Source of the DNA: DATJBF01 sp035515475
GTDB taxonomy: Bacteria; Verrucomicrobiota; Verrucomicrobiia; Palsa-1439
DNA length: 39,563 nt
Direction of reading: 5' to 3'
Assembly (NCBI GenBank): GCA_035515475.1
Contig: DATJBF010000031.1
Coordinates: 1-39,563 of the forward strand
The number at the start of each line of letters is the position of its first letter. The stretch's first letter is position 1. Made by a program: the position numbers and the translations under genes. The notes below the pieces were generated by a model that saw only the letters and a program-made list of their open reading frames with translations, did not search any database and was not told the DNA's origin. Shown here piece after piece: positions 24,987 to 32,630 of the stretch.

Positions 24987-25873
24987 TGGGAGCGATTCTT
25001 TATCTCGATTCGTTTTGGCAATACGGCTTCTTGCAGCGGGCGCTGGTGGCCGGTTTGCTCATGAGCCTGGCGTGCGGCATCCTGTCGCCGTTCGTCGTGC
25101 TGCGGCGGTTGTCGTTTTCGACGGACGGGTTGGCGCATGCCTCCATCGGCGGACTGGCCGCGGGGCTGTTGTTGTTCGAATCCGGGCCAACGCCGGGGCT
25201 CGCCAGTTACATCGTCAGTTTCGTCTTTACGTGCGGAGTCGGGCTGGCCATCGCTTATTTCTCCTCTGAAGAACGCCTTCACGCGGACACGGCGGTCGGC
25301 GCATGTTTTGTCGCCGCGTTTGCCCTGGGCATCGTGATGCTCTCGTGGCGGCAGCGGTACACCGCCCACCTGGAGGATTTCCTGTTCGGCAGCATTCTGG
25401 CGGTCAATCTGTTGGAGTGCCGGCTGCTGCTGGGATTGGCGTGTGTGGTCGCATTCAGTTGCTTCGGATGCTGGCGGTGGCTGGGATCGTGGACGTTCGA
25501 TGAGGAACTGGCCAAAGCGTCGGGTATTCCCACCGGGGCACTGCGGTACGGCCTGCTGCTGGTGATTGCCGCCACGGTCGTGCTTTCCATCGAGGTGGTC
25601 GGCGCGTTGCTCGTGACTGCCATGCTGATCTTGCCGGGGGCCATCGGCACGCTCTCCGCCCGAAGTATGAAAATGATCCTGACCCTGTCGATAGCGGCGG
25701 CGCTATTCGGCACCGTGGCAGGCATGGTCTTGTCCAACGCCAGCGATGTCCCGCCGGGACCGGGTATTGTCCTGGGTTTATTCCTGTTGTTTGTCGCCGT
25801 GTTCTTCCTGCAACGGTTTCGGGTGCGGCATGGGCGCCCCATGCGCCCGGCGCCCGAAGCAAGCCCGCGTTGA
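24986..25873 (+). CDS. znuB: zinc ABC transporter permease (second set)
   Basis: A 295-aa ABC-3 family permease with about eight membrane segments. Family marks are RALVAGLLMSLACGILSPFV, LSFSTDGLAHASIGGLAAG and IEVVGALLVTAMLILPGA. The ATG shares one base with the stop of the amidase gene (TGATG), fixing the start. A soluble basic tail (RVRHGRPMRPAPE) ends the protein. It completes the second importer with the binding protein at 22231 and the ATPase at 23188, and is the last gene of the metal run. The 100 bases after it hold no obvious terminator. Confidence 0.92.
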   Translation: MGAILYLDSFWQYGFLQRALVAGLLMSLACGILSPFVVLRRLSFSTDGLAHASIGGLAAGLLLFESGPTPGLASYIVSFVFTCGVGLAIAYFSSEERLHADTAVGACFVAAFALGIVMLSWRQRYTAHLEDFLFGSILAVNLLECRLLLGLACVVAFSCFGCWRWLGSWTFDEELAKASGIPTGALRYGLLLVIAATVVLSIEVVGALLVTAMLILPGAIGTLSARSMKMILTLSIAAALFGTVAGMVLSNASDVPPGPGIVLGLFLLFVAVFFLQRFRVRHGRPMRPAPEASPR

Positions 25874-25973
25874 CGAACGAGATTCCCGAACGGGGCGACT
25901 CGCAGTCAGTTCGTCATCCGACCACTGACGGCTCGCTTCAAGTTCTCCGGGCTGCCTATAATGGGCGACGGCT

Positions 25974-27095
25974 GTGAAGATCGTCATCGCATTCGACAAG
26001 TTCAAGGGCAGCCTCTCGGCACCGGAGGCCTGCGGAATCGTGCGCGATGCGTTGCGGACCGTGCGTCCCGATCTGGAGATTGTCGTCAAGCCGATGGCCG
26101 ATGGCGGCGACGGAACGGCCACGGCGCTACACTCCGTGCTCGACGGAGCTTGGATTTCGCTGCGCGTCACCGGGCCGGTGCACGGCGGCAACGTCGACGC
26201 CAGATATCTTTGGATCGACCGCGAACGGTTGGCGGTTGTCGAGATGGCGCAGGCGAGTGGACTGGTGCTCGTACGCCCGGGACGGCGGAATCCGCTGGAA
26301 ACAACAACATACGGAACCGGGGAGCTGATTCGTGACGCGATCGGGCGCGGAGCCCGGAAAATCCTGCTCGGCGTCGGCGGCAGCGCGACTGTCGACGGCG
26401 GTGTCGGCGCCGCCACGGCGCTCGGCTGGCAATTCTTGGATGCTCGAAGAACGCCGATCGGCTTCGGTGGTGGCGAGCTTGAGAGAATCGCACGGATCCT
26501 GCCGCCCCCCGTTTCCCGCTCTCCGCTCCCCGTTCTTGAGGTCCTCTGCGACGTCGACAATCCATTTTGCGGCGAGCGTGGCGCGGCGCGCGTATTCGGC
26601 CCGCAAAAAGGCGCGACGCCGGAAATGGTTGAGAGGTTGGAGGCAGGATTGCGTCATCTTGTGGAGTTGGTGAAGACGCAACTCGGCAAGGACATCGCGG
26701 ATGTGCCCGGCGCCGGTGCCGCGGGTGGGCTGGCGGCGGGTGCGCTCGCGTTCATGGATGCGCGGCTCGTCCCGGGCGTCGATGCCATCGCGGAGGCGAT
26801 TGATTTGGATGGGGCGCTGAACGGAGCGGACTGGGTGATCACGGGCGAAGGCTGCTTTGACGAGCAATCGTTGTGTGGAAAGGTTGTTTCGGGCGTGGTG
26901 CAACGGGCGCGCCAACTCGGAGTCAGAACGGCCGTGCTGGCCGGAAGCCTGTCGCTCACCGAGGGAATGTGGCGCGAACAGGGCATTGAGATCGCGCTGG
27001 CCACGCGTCGGCAAGGAATCAGCCTCGAGTCAGCGATCGCGGACGCGGCCCCTCTCCTGGCCGAACGGGCGCGCGAGCTGGCGATTCAATTGTAG
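25974..27095 (+). CDS. glxK: glycerate kinase (GlxK/GarK family)
   Basis: A 373-aa kinase converting glycerate to phosphoglycerate with ATP and feeding lower glycolysis. The N-terminus MKIVIAFDKFKGSLSA, the MADGGDGTA loop near residue 41, LGVGGSATVDGGVGAATALG and VDNPFCGERGAARVFGPQKG are family signatures. The GTG at 25974 gives the standard N-terminus; no strong Shine-Dalgarno is visible. The gene lies 100 bases after the metal operon and converges on oppF, so it is probably transcribed separately or by read-through. Which phosphoglycerate isomer it makes cannot be read from the sequence. Confidence 0.93.
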   Translation: MKIVIAFDKFKGSLSAPEACGIVRDALRTVRPDLEIVVKPMADGGDGTATALHSVLDGAWISLRVTGPVHGGNVDARYLWIDRERLAVVEMAQASGLVLVRPGRRNPLETTTYGTGELIRDAIGRGARKILLGVGGSATVDGGVGAATALGWQFLDARRTPIGFGGGELERIARILPPPVSRSPLPVLEVLCDVDNPFCGERGAARVFGPQKGATPEMVERLEAGLRHLVELVKTQLGKDIADVPGAGAAGGLAAGALAFMDARLVPGVDAIAEAIDLDGALNGADWVITGEGCFDEQSLCGKVVSGVVQRARQLGVRTAVLAGSLSLTEGMWREQGIEIALATRRQGISLESAIADAAPLLAERARELAIQL

Positions 27096-27149
27096 CCCCG
27101 AACGTTGGTTCCGGCGTGAGAAGTGCAGGCGAGTTTCGCAACCACAAGG

Positions 27150-27941
27150 TCAGACCGGCAATTTCGGCACAGCCGCGAGGAGGGTCTTGGTATATTCGTG
27201 TTGCGGGTTGCCGTAGATGGCTTCGGCGGTGGCTTCCTCAACGATCTTGCCGTAGTACATCACCAGCACACGGTCGCTGACGTGTTCCACCACGGCCAGG
27301 TCGTGAGCGATGAACAGGTACGTCAACTTGAATTGCTCCTGGAGTTCGCTAAGCAGGTTGATGATCTGCGCCTGCACGCTCACATCCAGCGAGCTGACCG
27401 GTTCGTCGCAGACGATGAACTTCGGTTCCACCGCCAGCGCGCGCGCGATGCCGATGCGCTGGCGCTGTCCGCCGCTGAATTCATGTGGGTAACGACGGGC
27501 GTGGCCGGGGTCGAGACCCACCGCCCGGAGCAATTCCGCCACGCGCGCCCGCTCCTCGTCGCGGGTGGCACAAAGTTTGTGAATGCGGAGGGCTTCGCCG
27601 ATGATGTTGCCGACGGTCATACGGGGGTTGAGCGAGCCGTATGGATCCTGAAAAATCATCTGCGCCTTGCGCCGGAACGGTTTCAGAGCCGCGTCGTCCA
27701 AACGGGTGATATTCCGGCCTTCGAACCAGATCTCGCCATCCGTCGGCTCGATCAACCGCAGAATCGTGCGGCCGAGCGTCGTCTTGCCGCAGCCGCTCTC
27801 ACCGACCAACCCGACCGTCTCGCCTTCGTCGATCGCAAAGCTGACGCCGTCGACGGCCCGCACCCAATCGGCCGGCCCGCGCAGCAGGCTGGTCCGGACG
27901 GGAAAGTAGGTCTTGAGGTTTTTGACTTCGAGTAGGCTCAT
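27150..27941 (-). CDS. oligopeptide ABC transporter ATP-binding protein OppF-like
   Basis: A 263-aa ABC ATPase of the peptide-import type. Walker A is GESGCGKT (47-54), and the Q-loop FQDPYGSLNPRM, the signature FSGGQRQR and Walker B VCDEPVSSLD are all present. It is shorter than typical OppF proteins: it stops at AAVPKLPV, where relatives continue into the cysteine-containing oligo_HPY tail. No lost tail is recognisable beyond the stop, so this seems a natural short form. The start at 27941 (MSLLEVKNLKTYFP) fits the family. A 115-base gap containing a repeat separates it from oppD. Confidence 0.9.
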   Translation of the reverse strand: MSLLEVKNLKTYFPVRTSLLRGPADWVRAVDGVSFAIDEGETVGLVGESGCGKTTLGRTILRLIEPTDGEIWFEGRNITRLDDAALKPFRRKAQMIFQDPYGSLNPRMTVGNIIGEALRIHKLCATRDEERARVAELLRAVGLDPGHARRYPHEFSGGQRQRIGIARALAVEPKFIVCDEPVSSLDVSVQAQIINLLSELQEQFKLTYLFIAHDLAVVEHVSDRVLVMYYGKIVEEATAEAIYGNPQHEYTKTLLAAVPKLPV

Positions 27942-27951
27942 GAATCTCCGG

Positions 27952-28041
27952 TTGTCATGTTGAGCGGAGCGGAGCATCTCCCGGACGGTGGGAGACCCCT
28001 CGCCCGCCCCGGAAGCTTTCGGGGCAAGCTCGCGGTGACAA
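27952..28041. repeat. REP-like intergenic element with TTGTCA/TGACAA ends
   Basis: A 90-base stretch in the oppD-oppF gap bounded by TTGTCA at 27952-27957 and its reverse complement TGACAA at 28036-28041. It begins with the phrase TGTTGAGCGGAGC and holds an inner hairpin, CCCCG...CGGGG, at 28007-28024. Sequences of this style recur between genes in many bacterial genomes, but only one copy is in this window, so dispersal is inference. Confidence 0.45.
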
Positions 28042-28056
28042 GATTGGCCCCGATGC

Positions 28057-29055
28057 TCACGGCACGCTCCTCTTCAACTCCGGTTTATCCGAATACGGGC
28101 ACCGCACACAACGTGTCCCACCCTCGACTTCGACCAACTGCGGATCGGGGTCGCGCGTGCAATCGGCTTGCGCCCGGTCACAGCGCGGATGGAACTTGCA
28201 GCCCGCGGGAAGACGGATGGGGTTCGGAACAGTGCCGGGAATGGATTCCAGTCGTCCGCGGTGGGCTCCCAGCGTTGGAATCGAGTGCATCAGTGCTATC
28301 GTATACGGGTGCAACGGCTTACGCAGCAACTCAAGCGCGGGGGATTGCTCGACCATGCGTCCCGCGTACATGACCGCCACCTTGTCGGCGAGGTCGCCGA
28401 CGATGCCGAGGTTGTGGGTGATCAGCAGGATGCTCATGCCATACCGTTGTTTCAATTGCTTCAGCAGATCGAGAATTTGCGCCTGAATCGTCACGTCGAG
28501 CGCCGTGGTCGGCTCATCGGCGATAAGCAACTCGGGGTTGGTGATCAGCGCCATCGCGATCATCACACGCTGTCTCATCCCCCCGGAAAACTCGTGCGGG
28601 TAACTCCGGATCCGGTTCGCGGCGTCCGGCACCCCAACCTCCTCCAGAGCACGAATCCCCCGCCTCACAGCCTCGACTCGGTCGCACATCCCATGAATCA
28701 GCAACGGCTCGATCACTTGGTCTTGGATCCGCATGTACGGGTTCAGCGAAGTCATGGGGTCCTGGAACACCATCGCGATCCGCCGGCCGCGAATCCGGTT
28801 CAACTCTTGGACCGGGCATTTGAGCAGGTCGACACCGCCGTCGAACGTGGCCGAGCCGTTCTCGATCTTTCCGGGTGGTTGTGGGACCAATCCCATCAGC
28901 GAATAGCAGGTGACAGATTTGCCGGAGCCGGACTCGCCCACAATGGCCAGCGTCTCGCCCTTCTCGATCTGGAACGAGACGCCGTCCACGGCATGGACCA
29001 CGCCGTTGCGCGTATGGAACTGGATGCGGAGGTTTTTGACGGAGAGCAAGGGCAT
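28057..29055 (-). CDS. oppD: oligopeptide ABC transporter ATP-binding protein OppD-like
   Basis: A 332-aa ABC ATPase with Walker A GESGSGKS (40-47), the FQDPMTSLNPYMRI segment, signature FSGGMRQR and Walker B IADEPTTALD. Unlike the OppF partner it keeps the C-terminal oligopeptide-transporter tail with cysteines (AGCKFHPRCDRAQADC). The ATG at 29055 (MPLLSVKNLRIQF) is chosen from the family N-terminus although the frame is open further upstream. It begins 5 bases after oppC. Confidence 0.93.
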   Translation of the reverse strand: MPLLSVKNLRIQFHTRNGVVHAVDGVSFQIEKGETLAIVGESGSGKSVTCYSLMGLVPQPPGKIENGSATFDGGVDLLKCPVQELNRIRGRRIAMVFQDPMTSLNPYMRIQDQVIEPLLIHGMCDRVEAVRRGIRALEEVGVPDAANRIRSYPHEFSGGMRQRVMIAMALITNPELLIADEPTTALDVTIQAQILDLLKQLKQRYGMSILLITHNLGIVGDLADKVAVMYAGRMVEQSPALELLRKPLHPYTIALMHSIPTLGAHRGRLESIPGTVPNPIRLPAGCKFHPRCDRAQADCTRDPDPQLVEVEGGTRCVRCPYSDKPELKRSVP

Positions 29056-29060
29056 GGGCG

Positions 29061-29966
29061 TCAGTCCTTGGAGGCGCGGACGTCGAGAGCGTCGCGCAGT
29101 CCGTCGCCGAGGAAGTTCAGGCAGAACAGCGTTATGGCCAGCGTTACACCGGGCGCGATGAGCAGCCAGGGAGATTCCTCCATCCGATCGGCGCCGTCTT
29201 TGATCATGAGTCCCCACGAACTCATGGGTGGCTGAACGCCGAGGCCGAGAAAACTCAGGAACGCTTCCAGCAACATGACCGACGGTACGGTCAGCGTGGC
29301 ATAGACGATGATTGGCCCGAGCACGTTCGGGATCACGTGGACGAAGATGATCCGCCACCGTCCCAACCCCAACGCGTGGGCGGCTTCGATGAACTCCTGT
29401 TTCTTGAGCGATTGCACCTGACCGCGGACGATCCGCGCCATCGTCAGCCATTCCACTGCGCCGATGGCGACGAACAACAGCCGGATATCACGTCCGAAGA
29501 ACACCATCAATAGAATCACGAAGATGGTGAACGGCAGCGCGTAAACGATGTCGACGACGCGCATCATGATCACGTCGGTCTTGCCGCCGACAAATCCGGA
29601 CGTAGCGCCGTAGGTCACGCCGATGATCAGGGCCACGCCGGTGGCCGCAATCCCCACCATCAACGAAATCCGCCCGCCGTACAGCAGGCGCGTCAACTGG
29701 TCGCGGCCCAACGCGTCGGTGCCCAGCCAATGATCCGCGCGCGGCGGCACCGCGCGCAGATCGAGGTTTTGTTCTTCGTACGAATAGGGCGCGATCCAGG
29801 GGGCCAGCGCCGAAGCGAGGCTGAGTACGGCCAACACGATGGCGCTGGCGACGGCCATCCGGTTCCTCGCGAGCCGGTGCCAGGCGTCGCGCCAGAGCGA
29901 GGTCCCGCCCTCCACGTCCTCGCCAGAGAGGCCGCTCAGGGCTTGGGGTGCGAGTGTTTCCGTCAT
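29061..29966 (-). CDS. oppC: oligopeptide ABC transporter permease OppC-like
   Basis: A 301-aa inner-membrane permease with about six membrane segments. An N-terminal cytoplasmic region precedes the first segment (AVASAIVLAVLSLASALAPW). The periplasmic DHWLGTDALGRDQLTRLLYG and the ATPase-contacting EFIEAAHALGLGRWRIIFVH (EAA loop) are typical of DppC/OppC. The ATG at 29966 lies one base after the oppB stop. A TTG nine bases upstream is in frame but would overlap oppB. Confidence 0.93.
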   Translation of the reverse strand: MTETLAPQALSGLSGEDVEGGTSLWRDAWHRLARNRMAVASAIVLAVLSLASALAPWIAPYSYEEQNLDLRAVPPRADHWLGTDALGRDQLTRLLYGGRISLMVGIAATGVALIIGVTYGATSGFVGGKTDVIMMRVVDIVYALPFTIFVILLMVFFGRDIRLLFVAIGAVEWLTMARIVRGQVQSLKKQEFIEAAHALGLGRWRIIFVHVIPNVLGPIIVYATLTVPSVMLLEAFLSFLGLGVQPPMSSWGLMIKDGADRMEESPWLLIAPGVTLAITLFCLNFLGDGLRDALDVRASKD

Positions 29967-29967
29967 G

Positions 29968-30885
29968 TTAGTCAAACCGCAGTCGGGGATTCAGCCACAC
30001 TTGCACAATGTCGACGACGAGGTTGAGGACAATGATCAGCACGGCGTAAAACAGGACCGTACCGAGCACCATCGTGTAATCCCGGTTAAACGCGGCCGTC
30101 ACGAAGAAGCGGCCCAGGCCGGGCACTTGGAAGATCGTTTCGACGACAAATGAGCCCGTGATGATCCCCGCGGTCGCCGGTCCGAGGAAGGAAACGACTG
30201 GCAACAACCCTCCGCGGAGCGCGTGTTTGAAGATGATGCGCCCCGACCGTGCGCCCTTCGCTTGCGCCGTGCGGATGAAGTCCTGGTTCAGGATTTCCAG
30301 CATGCCGCCGCGTCCCAGTCGCGCGATGTAGGCGGCGTAGTAGGCCCCGAGCGTGATCGCGGGCAGCACCCGGTCGCGGGCCGAGTCCCAGCCGGAGGCG
30401 TTAAACCAGCCCAGCGCGAGGCCGAAGACGAGAATCAGCAGCGGCCCCAGCACAAACGTCGGCACGCAAATCCCGATCATGGCCAGCGACATCGGCAGGT
30501 GATCCGACAGAGTATTGGGACGCAGCGCGGCGATGATGCCGGCGGTCAATCCAAACAGCAGCGCGAGGGCCAATCCGTAACAGCCCAACTCCAGCGAGAC
30601 CGGAAACGCCGACCAGATGAGTTCGTTGACCGACCACGTTGCGTACTTGAACGAGGGGCCCAGGTCGCCTTTGAGCAGATTGCCCATGTAATCCAGGTAT
30701 TGCTGGAACAACGGTTTGTTCAGTCCGTAGAACGCCTCGATCCTTTTCTGGATCTCGGGGGGAATCGTCTTTTCGGCGGTGAACGGCCCGCCGGGGGCCA
30801 GCCGCACCATGAAAAACGTGAGCGTGGCGATCACGAACAGAACCGGAATCGTCTCAAGAAATCGTTTGGCGATGAACCGGAGCAT
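29968..30885 (-). CDS. oppB: oligopeptide ABC transporter permease OppB-like
   Basis: A 305-aa permease beginning MLRFIAKRFLETIPVLFVIA, the usual OppB/DppB N-terminus with its first membrane segment. About six segments are visible. The family phrases RLAPGGPF and QDFIRTAQAKGARSGRIIFK (EAA loop) and the C-terminal NRDYTMVLGTVLFYAVLI are present. The frame stays open far upstream, overlapping oppA, but the conserved N-terminus and the 11-base gap after oppA support the ATG at 30885. Confidence 0.93.
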   Translation of the reverse strand: MLRFIAKRFLETIPVLFVIATLTFFMVRLAPGGPFTAEKTIPPEIQKRIEAFYGLNKPLFQQYLDYMGNLLKGDLGPSFKYATWSVNELIWSAFPVSLELGCYGLALALLFGLTAGIIAALRPNTLSDHLPMSLAMIGICVPTFVLGPLLILVFGLALGWFNASGWDSARDRVLPAITLGAYYAAYIARLGRGGMLEILNQDFIRTAQAKGARSGRIIFKHALRGGLLPVVSFLGPATAGIITGSFVVETIFQVPGLGRFFVTAAFNRDYTMVLGTVLFYAVLIIVLNLVVDIVQVWLNPRLRFD

Positions 30886-30896
30886 GATGGAGAAGA

Positions 30897-32630
30897 TTAG
30901 CTCGCGGGTGGTTCCAAATACACATATTTGTACGGATGATTGTCGAGAATCGTCGGGTACCAGCCTTTCACCTCGGGTCGGCGGGCGTAGACGTGCGTGT
31001 AGAAATAGATCGGAATGATCGGCAGTTCGTCGAGCAAGATGGCTTCGGCCTGTTGAAACACCTCCAACCGCTGCGCCGGGTCGGCCGTGCGCGCCGCCCG
31101 GGCAATGAGCCGGTCGTATTCGGGATTGGACCAGCCGGTTTCGTTGTTGCCACCGCCGCTGACCCACATGTCGAGAAACGAATTGGGATCCACGTAATCG
31201 CCGATCCACGCGGCCCGGCAGACCTGGTAATTCAACGTCCGCTGCGCATCGAGGTACACCTTCCACTCCTCGTTCACCAGCCGGACCTCGACGCCGAGGT
31301 TCTTCTTCCACATTTGCTGAATCGCCTCCGCGATGATGCGGTGGGCCTCGGACGTATTGTATAACAACTCGATGGGCGGCAGCCCTTTCCCGTCCGGATA
31401 ACCGGCTTCGGCCAGCAACCGTTTCGCTTCGTTTACATCTTCAGGCAAACGCGTCCGGCAGGTGTACCCCGCCGTGCCCGGCGGCGTGAAACAAAGCGCT
31501 GGCAACTGCCCGCCCCGCAGGACGTCTTTCACGATGCTCTCGCGGTCGATGGTCAACGCGAGTGCGCGGCGAATCCGCTTGTCGGTGAGCGGCGGCTTGG
31601 TGACGTTGATCCGGTAGAAATACGTGCCGAGGTACGGGTCGATCTTCAGCAGGTCGGGGTAATGGGTCTTGTAGAAGTCGATCTTCGAGAGCGCCATCGT
31701 GTCGGTGATGTGCAGTTGGCCGGCGCGGAACGCGCGTTCTTCGGTGTCGGCGCTTTCGATCGGGTAAAACCGGATTTCGTTGAGCCGGACCCGGTCCCGG
31801 TCCCAGTAGGTGGGGCTCTTGTTGACGACGATGACGTCGTTGACGCGCCATTTCGTCAGCACGAACGGCCCGTTGCCGACGAACCGGCCCGGGCGCGTCC
31901 ATTTGTTGCCGCGCTGGTACGGGTCGCCGTATTTTCGGATGGTCGGGAGATGCACGGGAAACCACGAATGATGCAGCAGCAGCGACAGGAAATAGGGCGT
32001 CGGATTCTCCAGCGTGACCTGAAAGGTGTGGTCGTCCAACGCCTTGTAGCCAACCTGGTTGAAATCAATGATCTTGCCTTCGTTGTAGGCCCGGGCGTTT
32101 TTCACGACGAAATGCATGTAGGAATATTCCGACCCCAGCGACGGCGTGAGGATGCGTTTGTACGATTCCAGGAAATCGTGGGCCGTGACGGGATCGCCGT
32201 TCGACCACTTCGCATTGCGGCGCAAATGAAACGTGTAAACTTTCCCATCGGGCGAAACGTCCCAGCTCTCGGCCACGCCGGGCACCGGATGCAAATCGTG
32301 CGGGTCCTCGCTCACCAACCCTTCGAGCAGGGACATGAGAATATGATATTCGGGCACGCCGGTGACAATGTCTGGGTCGAGTTCTTGCGGCTCGCCTCCG
32401 TTGCCCTTGAGCAGAATCTGGTGGCGATCGCCATATTCCACACGTGTCTCGCGCCGGCCGCAACCAACCGCCAGGAAGGCCAACAGCGACAGGCCAATCA
32501 TCAGAATCAGCGACTCACTGGAAAATCGAGAGCCCCTCACCCTGACCCTCTTCCCTCGGGGGAGGGGGGATTCCTTCTCCCCATCCGATGGGGAGAAGGC
32601 CAGGATGAGGGGCCGTTTGTCTGACCGCAT
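30897..32630 (-). CDS. oppA: oligopeptide-binding lipoprotein OppA-like
   Basis: A 577-aa solute-binding protein of the SBP family 5 (OppA/DppA). The lipobox LAVGC places the lipidated Cys at 57. Typical segments are EPQELDPDIVTGVPEYHILM, WSNGDPVTAHDFLESYKRIL and GYPDGKGLPPIELLYN. The ATG at 32630 shares a base with the preceding peptidase stop (TGATG). Residues about 6-33 are encoded by a palindromic repeat (32532-32613) and have no counterpart in ordinary OppA signal peptides. A second ATG at 32501 (MIGLSLLAFLAVGC) would give a very short signal with no basic residues. Translation through the repeat therefore looks plausible but is unproven. Confidence 0.9.
   Translation of the reverse strand: MRSDKRPLILAFSPSDGEKESPLPRGKRVRVRGSRFSSESLILMIGLSLLAFLAVGCGRRETRVEYGDRHQILLKGNGGEPQELDPDIVTGVPEYHILMSLLEGLVSEDPHDLHPVPGVAESWDVSPDGKVYTFHLRRNAKWSNGDPVTAHDFLESYKRILTPSLGSEYSYMHFVVKNARAYNEGKIIDFNQVGYKALDDHTFQVTLENPTPYFLSLLLHHSWFPVHLPTIRKYGDPYQRGNKWTRPGRFVGNGPFVLTKWRVNDVIVVNKSPTYWDRDRVRLNEIRFYPIESADTEERAFRAGQLHITDTMALSKIDFYKTHYPDLLKIDPYLGTYFYRINVTKPPLTDKRIRRALALTIDRESIVKDVLRGGQLPALCFTPPGTAGYTCRTRLPEDVNEAKRLLAEAGYPDGKGLPPIELLYNTSEAHRIIAEAIQQMWKKNLGVEVRLVNEEWKVYLDAQRTLNYQVCRAAWIGDYVDPNSFLDMWVSGGGNNETGWSNPEYDRLIARAARTADPAQRLEVFQQAEAILLDELPIIPIYFYTHVYARRPEVKGWYPTILDNHPYKYVYLEPPAS
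32532..32613. repeat. palindromic REP-like repeat at the oppA 5' end
   Basis: The outer arms GCCCCTCACCCTGACC (32532-32547) and GGCCAGGATGAGGGGC (32598-32613) pair at 14 of 16 positions. Inside lies a perfect palindrome, CTTCTCCCCATC at 32574-32585 and GATGGGGAGAAG at 32587-32598, around one base. The whole sits within the first codons of oppA. It has the look of a dispersed extragenic palindrome. It could also form an RNA structure that dampens translation between the peptidase and oppA genes. Confidence 0.7.
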
